Below are positions 23,938 through 33,321 of a DNA stretch of 64,000 nucleotides, one piece after another (position 1 is the first letter of the stretch; each line of letters begins with the position of its first letter). The notes beneath the pieces are model-generated. The model worked only from the letters and a program-made list of their open reading frames with translations, was not told the origin of the DNA and made no database searches. A program made the position numbers and the translations under genes. Origin of the DNA: Frigoribacterium sp. PvP032 (GTDB lineage: Bacteria > Actinomycetota > Actinomycetes > Actinomycetales > Microbacteriaceae); contig NZ_JAFIBM010000001.1 of NCBI RefSeq assembly GCF_017833035.1, positions 2,439,762 to 2,503,761 of the forward strand, read 5' to 3'.

Positions 23938-25569
23938 TCAGCCCGCGGTCTCGTCGCCCGGGTTGCGCACGCCGGTCGCGTTCGCCGCCCGGGCCACGGC
24001 GGCGGCCGGGTCGTCGACGTCGATGACGGGGATGGCGCTCGTGACGGCCTCGAGGCCGGAGAGGCGGGCCGGCGACAGCACCTTCTGGACCTGTTCCTCA
24101 CTCATCAGGCCCGCCGCGACGACGAGCCGTGCGATCGGCGCGTTCGTCGTGAGCGCCGTGTGCGCGATCGCCGCGGCGGCCGAGTAGCCGATGTAGGGGG
24201 TCAGGGCGGTGACGCTGCCGACGTTCGTCTCGACCTGCTGCGTGAGGCGGGCGCGGTTCGCCTCGATGCCGTCGACGCAGTTCACCCGCAGCGTGCGGCA
24301 GGCGTACGTCATCCACTGGAGGCTCTGCATCACCGAGTGCGTGATGACGGGCTCGAACGCGTTCAGCTGGAGCTGGCCCGCCTCGGCCGCCATCGTGACC
24401 GTCACGTCGGCACCGGCCACGGAGAACGCGACCTGGTTGACGACCTCGGGGATCACCGGGTTGACCTTGCCCGGCATGATCGACGAGCCAGCCTGGCGCG
24501 GCGGCAGCGTGATCTCGCCGATGCCGGCCTGCGGACCGGACGACAGCAGGCGCAGGTCGTTGCAGATCTTCGACAGCTTGATGGCGCTGCGCTTGAGGGC
24601 GCCGCTCAGCGTCATGAACACGCCGGTGTCGCTCGTCGCCTCGATCAGGTCGGGAGCCGTGACGAGCTCCATGCCCGACAGCTCGCTGAGGTGCCGACGC
24701 ACGGCGTCCGCGTACTGGGGGTCGGCCGTGATGCCCGTGCCGATCGCCGTGGCACCGAGGTTGATCTCGCCGAGCAGGGGGATGACGTCACGGAGGCGCT
24801 GCACGTCCTCGCCGAGGGTGTGCGCGAAGCCGACGAACTCCTGGCCGAGGGTCATCGGCACGGCGTCCTGCAGCTGGGTACGGCCGACCTTCAGCACGTC
24901 GTGGAACTCGGCGCCCTTGGTCGCGAACGCCGTGGCGAGCAGGTCGAGCTCGTCGAGGAGGCGGCGGAGCGTCAGGACCATCGCGATCTTCACCGAGGTC
25001 GGGTACGTGTCGTTCGTGCTCTGGCTGCGGTTGACGTCGTCGATGGGGTGCAGGTGCGCGTAGTCGCCCTTCGGGTGGCCCATCAGCTCGAGGGCCCTGT
25101 TCGCGATCACCTCGTTGCTGTTCATGTTCGTGCTCGTGCCCGCGCCTCCCTGGATCACCCCGACCGCGAACTCGTCGTGCAGCGCTCCCCCGCGGATCTC
25201 GACGCAGGCCTGCTCGATGGCGTCGGCCTTGTGGCGCTCGAGCACGCCGATCTCGACGTTCGCCCTGGCGGCGGCCTGCTTGACGAGCGCGAGCGCGATC
25301 ACGAGGTCGGGGTAGACCGAGATGGGCCGCTGGCTGATCGGGAAGTTCTCGAGAGCCCGCGCCGTGTGGATGCCCCAGTAGGCGTCGGCAGGGACCTCGC
25401 GGCTGCCGAGGGAGTCGGTCTCGGTGCGCGTGCTCGGGCCGGCGGCACGTCGCCCCCGCGAGACGGGCTGCTCGCCCGTCTGGTCGGCGGGCCGCTGGTC
25501 GGGCCGCCCGTCGAGGTCGTCGGTGCCGGCGTCGTGCCGGTCGTCGGTGCGGGAGCTGTCGGTCGTCAC
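23938..25569 (-). CDS. aspA: Aspartate ammonia-lyase
   Basis: The enzyme interconverts L-aspartate with fumarate plus ammonia. The fumarase/aspartase superfamily signature is GSSIMPGKVNP, and the conserved blocks GGAGTSTNMNSNEVIANRA and DVNRSQSTNDTYPTS are present. YWGIHTARALENFPIS near the start is characteristic of AspA rather than fumarase C. The product is about 543 residues; roughly the first 60 are a disordered Asp/Arg/Thr-rich extension not found in most AspA proteins. GTG at 25569 has GGAGG nine nt upstream. It may feed nitrogen or the TCA cycle. It is divergent from an MFS gene, with a 16-bp palindrome between them. Confidence 0.93.
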   Translation of the reverse strand: MTTDSSRTDDRHDAGTDDLDGRPDQRPADQTGEQPVSRGRRAAGPSTRTETDSLGSREVPADAYWGIHTARALENFPISQRPISVYPDLVIALALVKQAAARANVEIGVLERHKADAIEQACVEIRGGALHDEFAVGVIQGGAGTSTNMNSNEVIANRALELMGHPKGDYAHLHPIDDVNRSQSTNDTYPTSVKIAMVLTLRRLLDELDLLATAFATKGAEFHDVLKVGRTQLQDAVPMTLGQEFVGFAHTLGEDVQRLRDVIPLLGEINLGATAIGTGITADPQYADAVRRHLSELSGMELVTAPDLIEATSDTGVFMTLSGALKRSAIKLSKICNDLRLLSSGPQAGIGEITLPPRQAGSSIMPGKVNPVIPEVVNQVAFSVAGADVTVTMAAEAGQLQLNAFEPVITHSVMQSLQWMTYACRTLRVNCVDGIEANRARLTQQVETNVGSVTALTPYIGYSAAAAIAHTALTTNAPIARLVVAAGLMSEEQVQKVLSPARLSGLEAVTSAIPVIDVDDPAAAVARAANATGVRNPGDETAG

Positions 25570-25684
25570 GGTGTCGTGCCTCCGTCGTCGTCGTCGTTCG
25601 CCGCCGCGACCTCGTGAGCCGTGACGGTCGGCCGCTGCCGAGCCTACCGAGCCGAGGAGGCGCGGGCCGGGTCGAGCACACATC

Positions 25685-25700
25685 GTCGACACGTGTCGAC
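25685..25700. promoter_or_regulatory. 16-bp perfect palindrome GTCGACACGTGTCGAC, candidate operator
   Basis: The palindrome lies in the 271-bp divergent region between aspA and the MFS gene, roughly 40 bp upstream of an AGCCTA (minus-strand TAGGCT) box at 25641. Its position suits a shared regulator site. Confidence 0.45.
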
Positions 25701-25840
25701 CAGCGTCCCGAACCGTGGGAAGCTTCTCGACGCCAGCCGAGTTGCAGCCTCTGCACCGATGGACAGATGCACCTCAGGACCGCAGCGCCGCGTGCCGCCC
25801 CACCCGACCGCCGCCCCCGGGCCGCCAGCCGAGAAGACGC

Positions 25841-27367
25841 ATGACCACCACGACGCACGACGACGCCCGCCCCGACGCACCCGAGGGCGACCCCGCGCCC
25901 GGAGGCTCGTCGTCGCTCACCCCCGCCGAGCGCCTTCGACTCACGCGGACGCCCGACCCGCGCGTCGTCACCGCGGTGCTCGCCTTCTCGGGCCTCGTCG
26001 CGGCCCTGATGCAGATGCTGGTCATCCCCATCGTCCCGTCGTTCCCCGAGCTGCTCGACGCCGACCCTGCCGACACGACCTGGATCATCACCGCGACCCT
26101 GCTCGCCGGAGCCGTCGTCACCCCGATCGCCGGCCGCCTCGGCGACCTGATGGGCAAGCGCCGCATCGTGCTCGCCCTGGTGATCGTGATGATCGTCGGG
26201 TCGATCATCGCCGCCTCCACGTCGGAGCTCGTGCCCCTGATCGTCGGACGAGCGCTGCAGGGCACCGCACTCGGCATCATCCCGCTCGCGATCAGCATCC
26301 TCCGCGACACGCTGCCCGCCGAGCGTCTCGGCGGCGCCGTCGCCCTCGTCAGCGCCACCCTCGGCTTCGGCGGCGCCGTAGGCCTGCCGCTCAGCGCCTG
26401 GATCTCGGTCACCTTCGACTGGCACGTCCTCTTCTGGACCGCCGCCCTGCTCGGCGTGGTCGTCTTCGCCCTCGTGGCCTGGCTCGTGCCCGCCAGCACC
26501 CTCCGGACCGAGGGCCGCTTCGACCTGCCGGGAGCGATCGGCCTCGCGATCGGCCTCACGGGCGTCCTGCTCGCGGTCTCGAAGGGCAACGACTGGGGCT
26601 GGCTCAGCGGCTCGACCCTCGCCTCCGGCCTGACCGGCCTGGGCGTGCTCGTGCTGTGGGGCTTCTACCAGCTGCGGGTCAGCAGCCCGCTGGTCGACCT
26701 GCGCGTCGCGGTCCGCCCTGCCGTGCTGCTCACGAACCTCGCGTCCGTGGCGCTCGGCTTCGCGCTCTTCGGCAGCAACGTGTCGCTGCCGCAGCTGCTC
26801 GAGCTGCCCGCCGAGACCGGGGTGGGCCTCGGCCAGAGCATCATGGTCGCCTCGCTCTGCCTCGCGCCCTCCGGCGTCGTCATGATGTTGATGGCGCCAG
26901 TGGCCGCCCGTGCGACGGCGCGCTTCGGCGCCCGCCTCTGCCTGATCGTCGGCGGGTCGATCATCGTCGTCAGCTACGCGGTCGCGGCCGTCGCCTTCGA
27001 CCAGGTCTGGCAGATCGTGCTCGTCTCGGTGCTGATCGGCTTCGGCATCGGACTCGCCTACGCGGCCATGCCGACGCTCATCATGCACGCCGTTCCGGCG
27101 ACCGAGACCGCCGCGGCCAACGGCCTCAATACGCTGATGCGCTCGCTCGGCACGACCAGCGCGTCGGCCGTCGTCGGGCTGCTGCTCACCGCCAACTCGA
27201 TGCCGTTCGGCGGCGTCTCCGTGCCGACCGAGGCCGGGTTCCGGCTGACGTTCGTCCTCGGCGCGGCCGTCGCCCTGCTCAGCGTGCTGCTCGCGGTCGC
27301 GATCCCGCGGCGTGAGCCCGTGTACGCGGACGCGGCGCTGCCGACCGGGCCGGTGCGCACGCGCTGA
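25841..27367 (+). CDS. MFS transporter, DHA2-like (14-TMS) drug/metabolite exporter
   Basis: The 508-residue transporter probably has 14 membrane helices. The first-half motif GRLGDLMGKRRIVLAL (motif A) and the helix-five-region motif LGFGGAVGLPLSAW (motif C, antiporter) are visible. These features are typical of DHA2-type proton antiporters exporting drugs or small metabolites. The 40-residue N-terminus is polar and disordered. ATG at 25841 has an AGAAG purine run upstream. Substrate is unknown; position opposite aspA could hint at a shared signal. Confidence 0.88.
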   Translation: MTTTTHDDARPDAPEGDPAPGGSSSLTPAERLRLTRTPDPRVVTAVLAFSGLVAALMQMLVIPIVPSFPELLDADPADTTWIITATLLAGAVVTPIAGRLGDLMGKRRIVLALVIVMIVGSIIAASTSELVPLIVGRALQGTALGIIPLAISILRDTLPAERLGGAVALVSATLGFGGAVGLPLSAWISVTFDWHVLFWTAALLGVVVFALVAWLVPASTLRTEGRFDLPGAIGLAIGLTGVLLAVSKGNDWGWLSGSTLASGLTGLGVLVLWGFYQLRVSSPLVDLRVAVRPAVLLTNLASVALGFALFGSNVSLPQLLELPAETGVGLGQSIMVASLCLAPSGVVMMLMAPVAARATARFGARLCLIVGGSIIVVSYAVAAVAFDQVWQIVLVSVLIGFGIGLAYAAMPTLIMHAVPATETAAANGLNTLMRSLGTTSASAVVGLLLTANSMPFGGVSVPTEAGFRLTFVLGAAVALLSVLLAVAIPRREPVYADAALPTGPVRTR

Positions 27368-27418
27368 CCCGCGCCTCCTCGACTCTGCGCTGCCTCTGCG
27401 CCCCTGCTCTCTCCTCAT

Positions 27419-27930
27419 TCAGGAAGTTCAGTCCTGATCTGCGCGGGCGGGGGCACGCGAGTCCTGAATCGTGCACGAAGCAGGAGTTCACGACGCCCGG
27501 GTCCTGAATTGCGTCGGGTCTGAGCGGAGCTCCCGCACGGTCCCGGTTTCTTGCTCCCGCGTTCTGCTCCCGCGTTCTGCTCCCGCGTTGCCGTGCGCTG
27601 CGCTGCTGTCCCCGTTCCAGGAACCTCGATCCTGAGAACGCGAGGCGCAGGAGCGCGAGTCCTGAACCGTGCACGACACAGGACATCGCTACGCGTGGGT
27701 CCTGGATTGGGAAAGGTCTGAGCGAAGATTCCGCTCGGTCCTGCGTCCTGCTCCCGCCTTGCCCTGCGCTGCCTTGCGCTGCGCTGCTGTCCCCTTTTCA
27801 GGAACCTCGCTCCTGACAACGCGTTGCTCAGGAGCGCGAGTCCTGAATTGTGCACGACACAGGAGATCGCGACGCGTGGGTCCTGAATTGTGCGCGGATT
27901 GTGAGCAGGCGGCTGCGCACGATGCGGATC
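27419..27930. repeat. Type E array: three imperfect tandem units of about 135-195 bp built from TCAGGA/TCCTGA half-sites
   Basis: Units start near 27419, 27615 and 27797. Each holds TTCAGGA, TCCTGA, TCAGGA or CAGGAG, TCCTGAA(T/C)(T/C)GTGCACGA and CGCGTGGGTCCTG in the same order, and the first two end in a CTGCGCTGCTGTCCCC block. No protein-coding potential is evident. With the type A element it fills a 754-bp gap (27368-28121). Confidence 0.8.
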
Positions 27931-28005
27931 GACCGCCAGGCCCCCGAGGAGGCGCTTGCGAGCGAACTCGTTCGAGCGCGCGGCTCCCCGGTGCCACGTA
28001 GCCGC

Positions 28006-28075
28006 CGAGGGCGGGTCAACGTGGTCGAGGGCGGGTCGCCAGCTACCCGCCCTCGGCGCGAGCGACCCGCCCTCG
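28006..28075. repeat. Type A four-half-site intergenic element, copy 2
   Basis: CGAGGGCGGGTC lies at 28006 and 28026, TACCCGCCCTCG at 28044 and GACCCGCCCTCG at 28064. Spacers are again 8, 6 and 8 nt. Confidence 0.9.
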
Positions 28076-28121
28076 AGCAACAGGCGGGCGGAGGGCGGCA
28101 GACGGGCCGGCCGCGACGCGA

Positions 28122-28334
28122 TCAGCGGTGCAGCGCCGGGACGATCAGGTAGATGCCGTAGAGGACTCCGAGTCCGCAGAGCACGAAGCAGGCCCAGCCC
28201 GCGACCGTCCGCACGGTGCTGCGGTCGTCGACCGTGAGGAGGCGGAGCCCCAGCGAGTAGACCGTCACCAGTGCGGCGGCGGAGAACAGCGACACCAGCG
28301 CGACGGTGACGAATGCGGACCAGTCGATGTTCAT
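28122..28334 (-). CDS. Small two-helix membrane protein coupled to PiT transporter
   Basis: The 70-residue protein has two hydrophobic helices (about residues 7-31 and 43-65) separated by LRLLTVDDRSTVRT. Its ATG overlaps the transporter stop by 4 bp (ATGA), so it is translated from the same message. Small proteins of this type are common beside PiT genes in Actinobacteria and may assist the transporter. The function is inferred only from position. Confidence 0.75.
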   Translation of the reverse strand: MNIDWSAFVTVALVSLFSAAALVTVYSLGLRLLTVDDRSTVRTVAGWACFVLCGLGVLYGIYLIVPALHR

Positions 28335-29662
28335 CGGGTCGTCCCGTCGTCGGTGCGGTCAGTGCGGTCGGTGCAGTCAGTGCGGTCGCCGCGGTCGGCA
28401 CGCTCGGCGCGGTCGACGGTCGCCGTCGCGGCGGCGGGCGGGTCGTCCAGGCGCACGAACGGCGCCTCGACTCCCCCGGCGGGAGTGTCGACGCGGCCCT
28501 TCTTCTCGGCGCGGCGAGCTCGCCGGCGCGAGAGCACGCTCGTCGCGGCGACGTCCACCTCCATCGCGGCCGACTGGTCGTGGGGGCGACGACGCGAGAG
28601 CAGGAAGATCCCGGCGATCACGGCGACTCCGACGACGGCGTCGACCACGAGCCCGACGATGCCCGCCGCGGCGATGAACGCCGCGACGGCGCCGACGGCG
28701 GCGCTCGCGGGCAGGGTGATGAACCAGGCGGCGACGATCTTGCCGGCGGTGCTCCACTGGATCTTGGCGCCGCGGCGGCCGAGACCGGCTCCGATGATCG
28801 AGCCGCTCGCGACCTGCGTCGTCGACAGGGCGAAGCCGAGATGGCTCGACGCCAGCACGGTGGCCGTGGTCGACGCCTCGGCGGAGAAGCCCTGGGTCGG
28901 CTTGACCTCGGTGAGGCCGCCTCCCATGGTCTGGATGATGCGCCAGCCGCCGGTGTAGGTGCCGAGCGCGATGGCGAGGGCGCAGACCACGACGACCCAG
29001 AGCGGCGGGCCCGAGCCGGCGCCGAGCGCGCCCGAGGCGATGAGGGTCAGGGTGATGACGCCCATCGTCTTCTGGGCGTCGTTCGTGCCGTGGGCCAGGG
29101 CGACCAGCGACGACGTGAAGATCTGGCCGTAGCGGAAGCCGCCCCGCTCGCTCTTGTCGTCCTTGCGACGCGTGATCCGGTAGGCGAGCCGGGTGGCCGT
29201 GTAGCCGACGAGGCCCGCGATGAGCGGCGCCAGCAGCGCCGGCAGCACGACCTTCGAGAGCACGACCGAGAAGTCGACCGAGCTGAGGCCCGCCCCGACG
29301 ACGGCGGCGCCGATCAGGCCGCCGAAGAGCGCGTGCGACGAGCTCGACGGCAGGCCGCGCAGCCAGGTGAACATGTTCCAGACGACCGCGCCGATCAGCC
29401 CGGCGAAGATCATCTCGGGCGAGATCTGCACCCCGCCGTCGCCCTCGCGGATGATGCCGCCCGACACCGTCTTGGCCACCTCGGTGCTGAGGAAGGCGCC
29501 GACGAGGTTGAGCACGGCCGCCACCGTCACCGCGACCTTGGGCTTCATCGCCCCCGTCGCGATCGGGGTCGCCATGGCGTTGGCCGTGTCGTGGAACCCG
29601 TTGGTGAAGTCGAAGAAGAGGGCCAGGACGATGACCAGGACGACGATGAGCGTGAGATCCAC
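28331..29662 (-). CDS. pit: Inorganic phosphate transporter, PiT family
   Basis: The protein has about 443 residues. The paired PiT signatures are present: FDFTNGFHDTANAMATPIATGAM near the N-terminus and ALAHGTNDAQKTMGVI in the second half, plus GLPSSSSHALFGGLIG. It imports phosphate as a metal-phosphate complex by cation symport, with about ten membrane helices. The last 90 residues are cytoplasmic, charged and end in DRTDCTDRTDRTDD repeats encoded by short tandem DNA. GTG at 29662 starts the first hydrophobic helix directly. The small membrane protein gene is coupled downstream. Confidence 0.92.
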   Translation of the reverse strand: MDLTLIVVLVIVLALFFDFTNGFHDTANAMATPIATGAMKPKVAVTVAAVLNLVGAFLSTEVAKTVSGGIIREGDGGVQISPEMIFAGLIGAVVWNMFTWLRGLPSSSSHALFGGLIGAAVVGAGLSSVDFSVVLSKVVLPALLAPLIAGLVGYTATRLAYRITRRKDDKSERGGFRYGQIFTSSLVALAHGTNDAQKTMGVITLTLIASGALGAGSGPPLWVVVVCALAIALGTYTGGWRIIQTMGGGLTEVKPTQGFSAEASTTATVLASSHLGFALSTTQVASGSIIGAGLGRRGAKIQWSTAGKIVAAWFITLPASAAVGAVAAFIAAAGIVGLVVDAVVGVAVIAGIFLLSRRRPHDQSAAMEVDVAATSVLSRRRARRAEKKGRVDTPAGGVEAPFVRLDDPPAAATATVDRAERADRGDRTDCTDRTDRTDDGTTR

Positions 29663-29776
29663 CGGGCAACACTCGCACCCCGGTGAACGGCGGTCAACTC
29701 GGAGGTGCACGGCACGCAACGAGGAGGTGGACGGCAGGTGTCCGAGGACGACGCGCGCCAGGTCCGCACGCCGGCC

Positions 29777-31327
29777 TCAGACGTGCGGCACGAACTCCTG
29801 CCAGGCGCGGCGGCGGTCGCCGCGCGGGTCCTCCTCGATCCGGTCGACCTCGTCGATGACGAGCGTGCGGCGGCGCTCCGGCTCGTAGGTCGGCCAGTCG
29901 GCGACCGCTCCCGTCAGGACGAACTCGACCCAGCGGGCGCGCATGCGGTCGGCCGTGCGGAGGAACGCGCGACGACCGCCGAGCAGGCTCATCGCCCAGC
30001 CGAAGGGCGTGCGCATCCGGTCGTACAGCGCCCACAGCTCGAGGCCGTGGAACGCGTCCACCCCGGCGACTCGGAGGATGCGCGGTGCCGCGTCGAACCG
30101 GTAGAAGCGCACCGGCTGGTGGCGGGCGTGCCGCTCGGCGACCTTGATCGACGGGAACCAGAACGCGTAGTCGCCGCCGAAGTCGAGGGCCGCCGGGCGG
30201 TCGGGCAGCCCCGGGTACAGCTTCTTCAGGGCCTTGCGCGACGGCTTGGCGGTCGCGGCGAAGATCGCGCGGATGCGCGGCTTGGTCGTCGCGAGGATGT
30301 CCCGCCGGCCGGTGAAGACCGAGCCCTCGCGGTCGTTCGTCCCGATGATGAGCGGCACCGGGTGGGCCCGGCCCGCCTTGAAGGCGTCGAGGGGCCGCTC
30401 CGGCAGCACGTCGCCGTCGATCACCGGGCAGAAGCAGATCGTGCCCGGCTCCTCGTCCGGGGTGCGGAGCTGCAGCTCGGCCGCAGCCCGCACGATCGAG
30501 GCGACCGGCGCCTCCTCGAGCATCTGCGCCGCGTCGTCGAGCGAGGTCGACTCGACGTCGTCGTCGCCGACCTGGTGGCTCAGCAGCTCGAGGAACTCGC
30601 CTGCCCAGCGCTGCGTGACCTCGGGCAGGTAGACGGCGTTCGTCGGCGAGCTCTGGGCGATCGCCCGGGCGAAGAGGCCGCGGGCCGACGGGACGGTCAT
30701 CAGGGTCGTGACCGCGTTGCCGCCCGAGCTCTCGCCGGAGAGGGTGACCGCGCCGGGGTCTCCCCCGAAGGCCGCGACGTTGTCACGCACCCACTCGAGC
30801 GCCGCGACCTGGTCGCGGAGGCCCAGGTTCGACTCGACCGGGCGCTCTGGCGTCGACCAGTGGGAGAGGTCGAGCCAGCCGAGCGCTCCCAACCGGTAGT
30901 TGATGCTCACGTAGACGATCCCGGACTGGCGCACCAGCGTCTCGCCCTGCCTCGGGTACTCGCGCGACGAGCCGACGCTGTAGGCGCCTCCGTGCACGTA
31001 GACGAGCACCGGGAGGCGGTCGCCCGGCTGCGAGCCCCTGGGCGCGAGGACGTTGACGGTCAGGCAGTCCTCGTCGAGGGGCGTGCGGCGGTCGACGCCG
31101 ACGAACTGGCCCCTGTCCTGCGGGGCCGCCGGCCCGAACTCGGCCGCGTCGCGGACGCCCTGCCAGGGAGCGGCCGGGACCGGCGCCCGGAACCGGCGAG
31201 CGCCCGTCGGGGCCGCCGCGTACGGGATGCCGCGCCAGGCGAGCACGCCGCGCTCGCGCACCCCGCGGACGAGGCCGCCGGCAGTCTCGCGCAGCAGGGG
31301 GTCGTCGTCGGGGGCAGGGGTCACCAC
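29777..31327 (-). CDS. Type B carboxylesterase/lipase
   Basis: The 516-residue alpha/beta hydrolase has the carboxylesterase-B layout: N-terminal LAWRGIPYAAAP, EDCLTVNV, the oxyanion-hole VYVHGGAYSVG, nucleophile Ser in TLSGESSGGN, acidic residue in NDREGSVF and catalytic His in AFHGLELW. It hydrolyses carboxylic esters; the substrate is unknown. No signal peptide is present, so it is cytoplasmic. Tandem GTG codons at 31327 and 31324 are both possible starts. It is divergent from the Na+/H+ antiporter. Confidence 0.92.
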   Translation of the reverse strand: MVTPAPDDDPLLRETAGGLVRGVRERGVLAWRGIPYAAAPTGARRFRAPVPAAPWQGVRDAAEFGPAAPQDRGQFVGVDRRTPLDEDCLTVNVLAPRGSQPGDRLPVLVYVHGGAYSVGSSREYPRQGETLVRQSGIVYVSINYRLGALGWLDLSHWSTPERPVESNLGLRDQVAALEWVRDNVAAFGGDPGAVTLSGESSGGNAVTTLMTVPSARGLFARAIAQSSPTNAVYLPEVTQRWAGEFLELLSHQVGDDDVESTSLDDAAQMLEEAPVASIVRAAAELQLRTPDEEPGTICFCPVIDGDVLPERPLDAFKAGRAHPVPLIIGTNDREGSVFTGRRDILATTKPRIRAIFAATAKPSRKALKKLYPGLPDRPAALDFGGDYAFWFPSIKVAERHARHQPVRFYRFDAAPRILRVAGVDAFHGLELWALYDRMRTPFGWAMSLLGGRRAFLRTADRMRARWVEFVLTGAVADWPTYEPERRRTLVIDEVDRIEEDPRGDRRRAWQEFVPHV

Positions 31328-31486
31328 CCGACTCTACGAGCAGGAGGCGGACGCTGCGGGCACGGGTCGCTGGCCCGCCACGCACCCGTCGCGCACCCGT
31401 CGGCCGCCCGACGACCGTCGTTCATCCGGAGTTCTCCGAGGTGCCGCCTGAGAGACTGGTGAACGACTTCACACACTGCACATCTG

Positions 31487-31512
31487 CAGGCCCGCACACT
31501 TCTGCGGGCCTG
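31487..31512. promoter_or_regulatory. 10-bp hairpin in leader of the antiporter gene
   Basis: CAGGCCCGCA and TGCGGGCCTG are perfect inverted repeats around a 6-nt loop, 35 bp before the ATG at 31548. It could be an attenuator-like leader hairpin or an operator; there is no T-run. Confidence 0.45.
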
Positions 31513-31547
31513 CCCAGCCGCGCCGACGGAACGGGGACTCACGCCGC

Positions 31548-33260
31548 ATGGAACTCGCCGAAGTGCTGATCATCCTCTCGGGCTCGCTCCTCGTCACCGG
31601 CTTCGCGCGCTGGAAGGGCCTGCCGGCCCCGCTGCTCACGGTCGCCGTGGCGCTCGCCGTGTCCTTCATCCCGGGGGTGCCCGACATCCAGATCGACAGC
31701 GAGGTCATCCTCACGGTCGTGCTGCCGCCGCTGCTCTACTCGGCGTCGCTCGACGTGTCCCTGCTGAACTTCCGCGAGAGCCGGGTGCAGATCCAGCGGC
31801 TGGGCATCGGCGCGGTCGTCGTGACCGCGTTCGTCGTGGGCGGTGTCGCCTACCTGCTGATCCCCGACATGACGTGGCCGGCCGCCGTGCTCGTCGGCGC
31901 CGTCGTCGCCCCGCCCGACGCGGTCTCGGCCGCCGCGATCGGCCGCAAGCTCGGCCTGCCCCGCAAGGTGATGACCGTCCTGTCGGGCGAGAGCCTGATC
32001 AACGACGCGGCGTCCCTGACGCTGGTGAAGGTGTTCCTCGCGATCGTGGGGGGCGCCTCCTTGACTCTGTGGGAGGACCTCGGGATCTTCGGCCTCGCGA
32101 TCGGCGTGGGCGTCGCGGTCGGCCTCGTGCTCGGCTTCGTCGCCCATCGCGTGCGGATGCGCATCGACGACCCCGTGATCGAGAACGTGATCGGGCTGCT
32201 GCTGCCGTTCATCGCCTACATCACCGCGGAGGAGCTGAGCGGCTCCGGCGTGCTCGCCGTCGTCGCCGCCGGGCTCTACGTGGGCTTCAACTCGCCCCGC
32301 ACCGGCTACGCGACCCGCCTGCAGGAGCGCCCGTTCTGGGCCGCGGCCGACGTGCTGCTCGAGGGCTTCGTCTTCGCCCTCATCGGGCTGCAGCTGCGGA
32401 CAGTCGTCCAGGAGGTGGCCGAGAGCGACCGAGGACTGTCACAGAGCGTCGGGGTCGCCTTCGTGGTCCTCGCGGTGGTGGTGCTCGTCCGGCCGGCCTT
32501 CGTCTTCGCCAGCTACTACGCGGCCCGTGTGCTGCGCTACCTGCTGTTGTCGCGCCTCCTGCGGGGGATGCGGCGGGTGCCGGCGCTGCGACGCGTGCGG
32601 TACCACCCGCAGCCCCGGCTCGACTGGCGGCAGCTGACCGTCATCTCGTGGACGGGCATGCGCGGGGTGGTGACGCTCGCCGCCGTCGTGTCGATCCCGG
32701 CAGTGACGGAGAGCGGGGTGCCCGTGCCGGCCCGCGACACGATGTTCCTGATCGCGTTCGTGGTGACCGTCGGCACTCTGCTGCTGCAGGGGCTGACGCT
32801 GCCGGCCGTGATCCGCCGGCTCGGCGTCCAGGACACCAGCCAGCGCGACCGAGACCTCGCCGCCGAGCTCGCGCTCTTCGCGACGAGCACCGCCGAGACG
32901 CTCGAGCACGTCGAGGCGCGTCGCGCGGCGTGGACGGCGCAGTACGGCCCCGAGCTGACCGAGCGGGCGATCCAGGCGGCCACGGCGCGGCTCGTGCGAC
33001 AGAACGACGCACTGCAGCGCGGCGCCGTCGAGGACGCCTCCGACCGGACCGTCACGGGCGCCGAGCGCGACCGCCGACGAGAGGTGCCGCGGGCGATCAG
33101 CAAGATCCGGCGCGAGCTGCTCGACAAGCGGCGCGAGGTGGTGCTGCGCGAGCGCGACGCCGGCGCCCTCGACGAGGAGGTCATGCGCCACGTGCTGCTC
33201 GGCATCGACGCGGAGGAGCTCGCCATGGACACGAACGCGATGTCGAGCACCCGGTCGTGA
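31548..33260 (+). CDS. Na+/H+ antiporter, CPA1 (NhaP-like) family
   Basis: The 570-residue protein has about twelve membrane helices. It includes LPPLLYSASLDV, VVAPPDAVSAAAIGRKL, SGESLINDAASLTLVKVF and TVISWTGMRGVVTLAAVVSIP, the conserved cores of CPA1 sodium (or potassium)/proton exchangers. It works in pH and salt homeostasis at the plasma membrane. The C-terminal 130 residues are cytoplasmic, rich in Arg/Glu and predicted coiled coil, a common regulatory tail. ATG at 31548 starts the first helix; the ribosome-binding site is weak. Confidence 0.93.
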   Translation: MELAEVLIILSGSLLVTGFARWKGLPAPLLTVAVALAVSFIPGVPDIQIDSEVILTVVLPPLLYSASLDVSLLNFRESRVQIQRLGIGAVVVTAFVVGGVAYLLIPDMTWPAAVLVGAVVAPPDAVSAAAIGRKLGLPRKVMTVLSGESLINDAASLTLVKVFLAIVGGASLTLWEDLGIFGLAIGVGVAVGLVLGFVAHRVRMRIDDPVIENVIGLLLPFIAYITAEELSGSGVLAVVAAGLYVGFNSPRTGYATRLQERPFWAAADVLLEGFVFALIGLQLRTVVQEVAESDRGLSQSVGVAFVVLAVVVLVRPAFVFASYYAARVLRYLLLSRLLRGMRRVPALRRVRYHPQPRLDWRQLTVISWTGMRGVVTLAAVVSIPAVTESGVPVPARDTMFLIAFVVTVGTLLLQGLTLPAVIRRLGVQDTSQRDRDLAAELALFATSTAETLEHVEARRAAWTAQYGPELTERAIQAATARLVRQNDALQRGAVEDASDRTVTGAERDRRREVPRAISKIRRELLDKRREVVLRERDAGALDEEVMRHVLLGIDAEELAMDTNAMSSTRS

Positions 33261-33321
33261 GCACGCCTGGCGCGGCCGCCGCCTCCGCGCGTATCGTGAC
33301 GACGACCGAGAAGGAGCACGC

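Noticed and set aside
27419-27930. CRISPR array
   Set aside because: Units are long, imperfect and contiguous, with no constant repeat and variable spacer pattern. No cas genes are near.
27415-28401. Gene covering the type E array on the minus strand
   Set aside because: The frame is made of repeat translation, has no domain, and overlaps the clearly coupled pit/small membrane protein genes.
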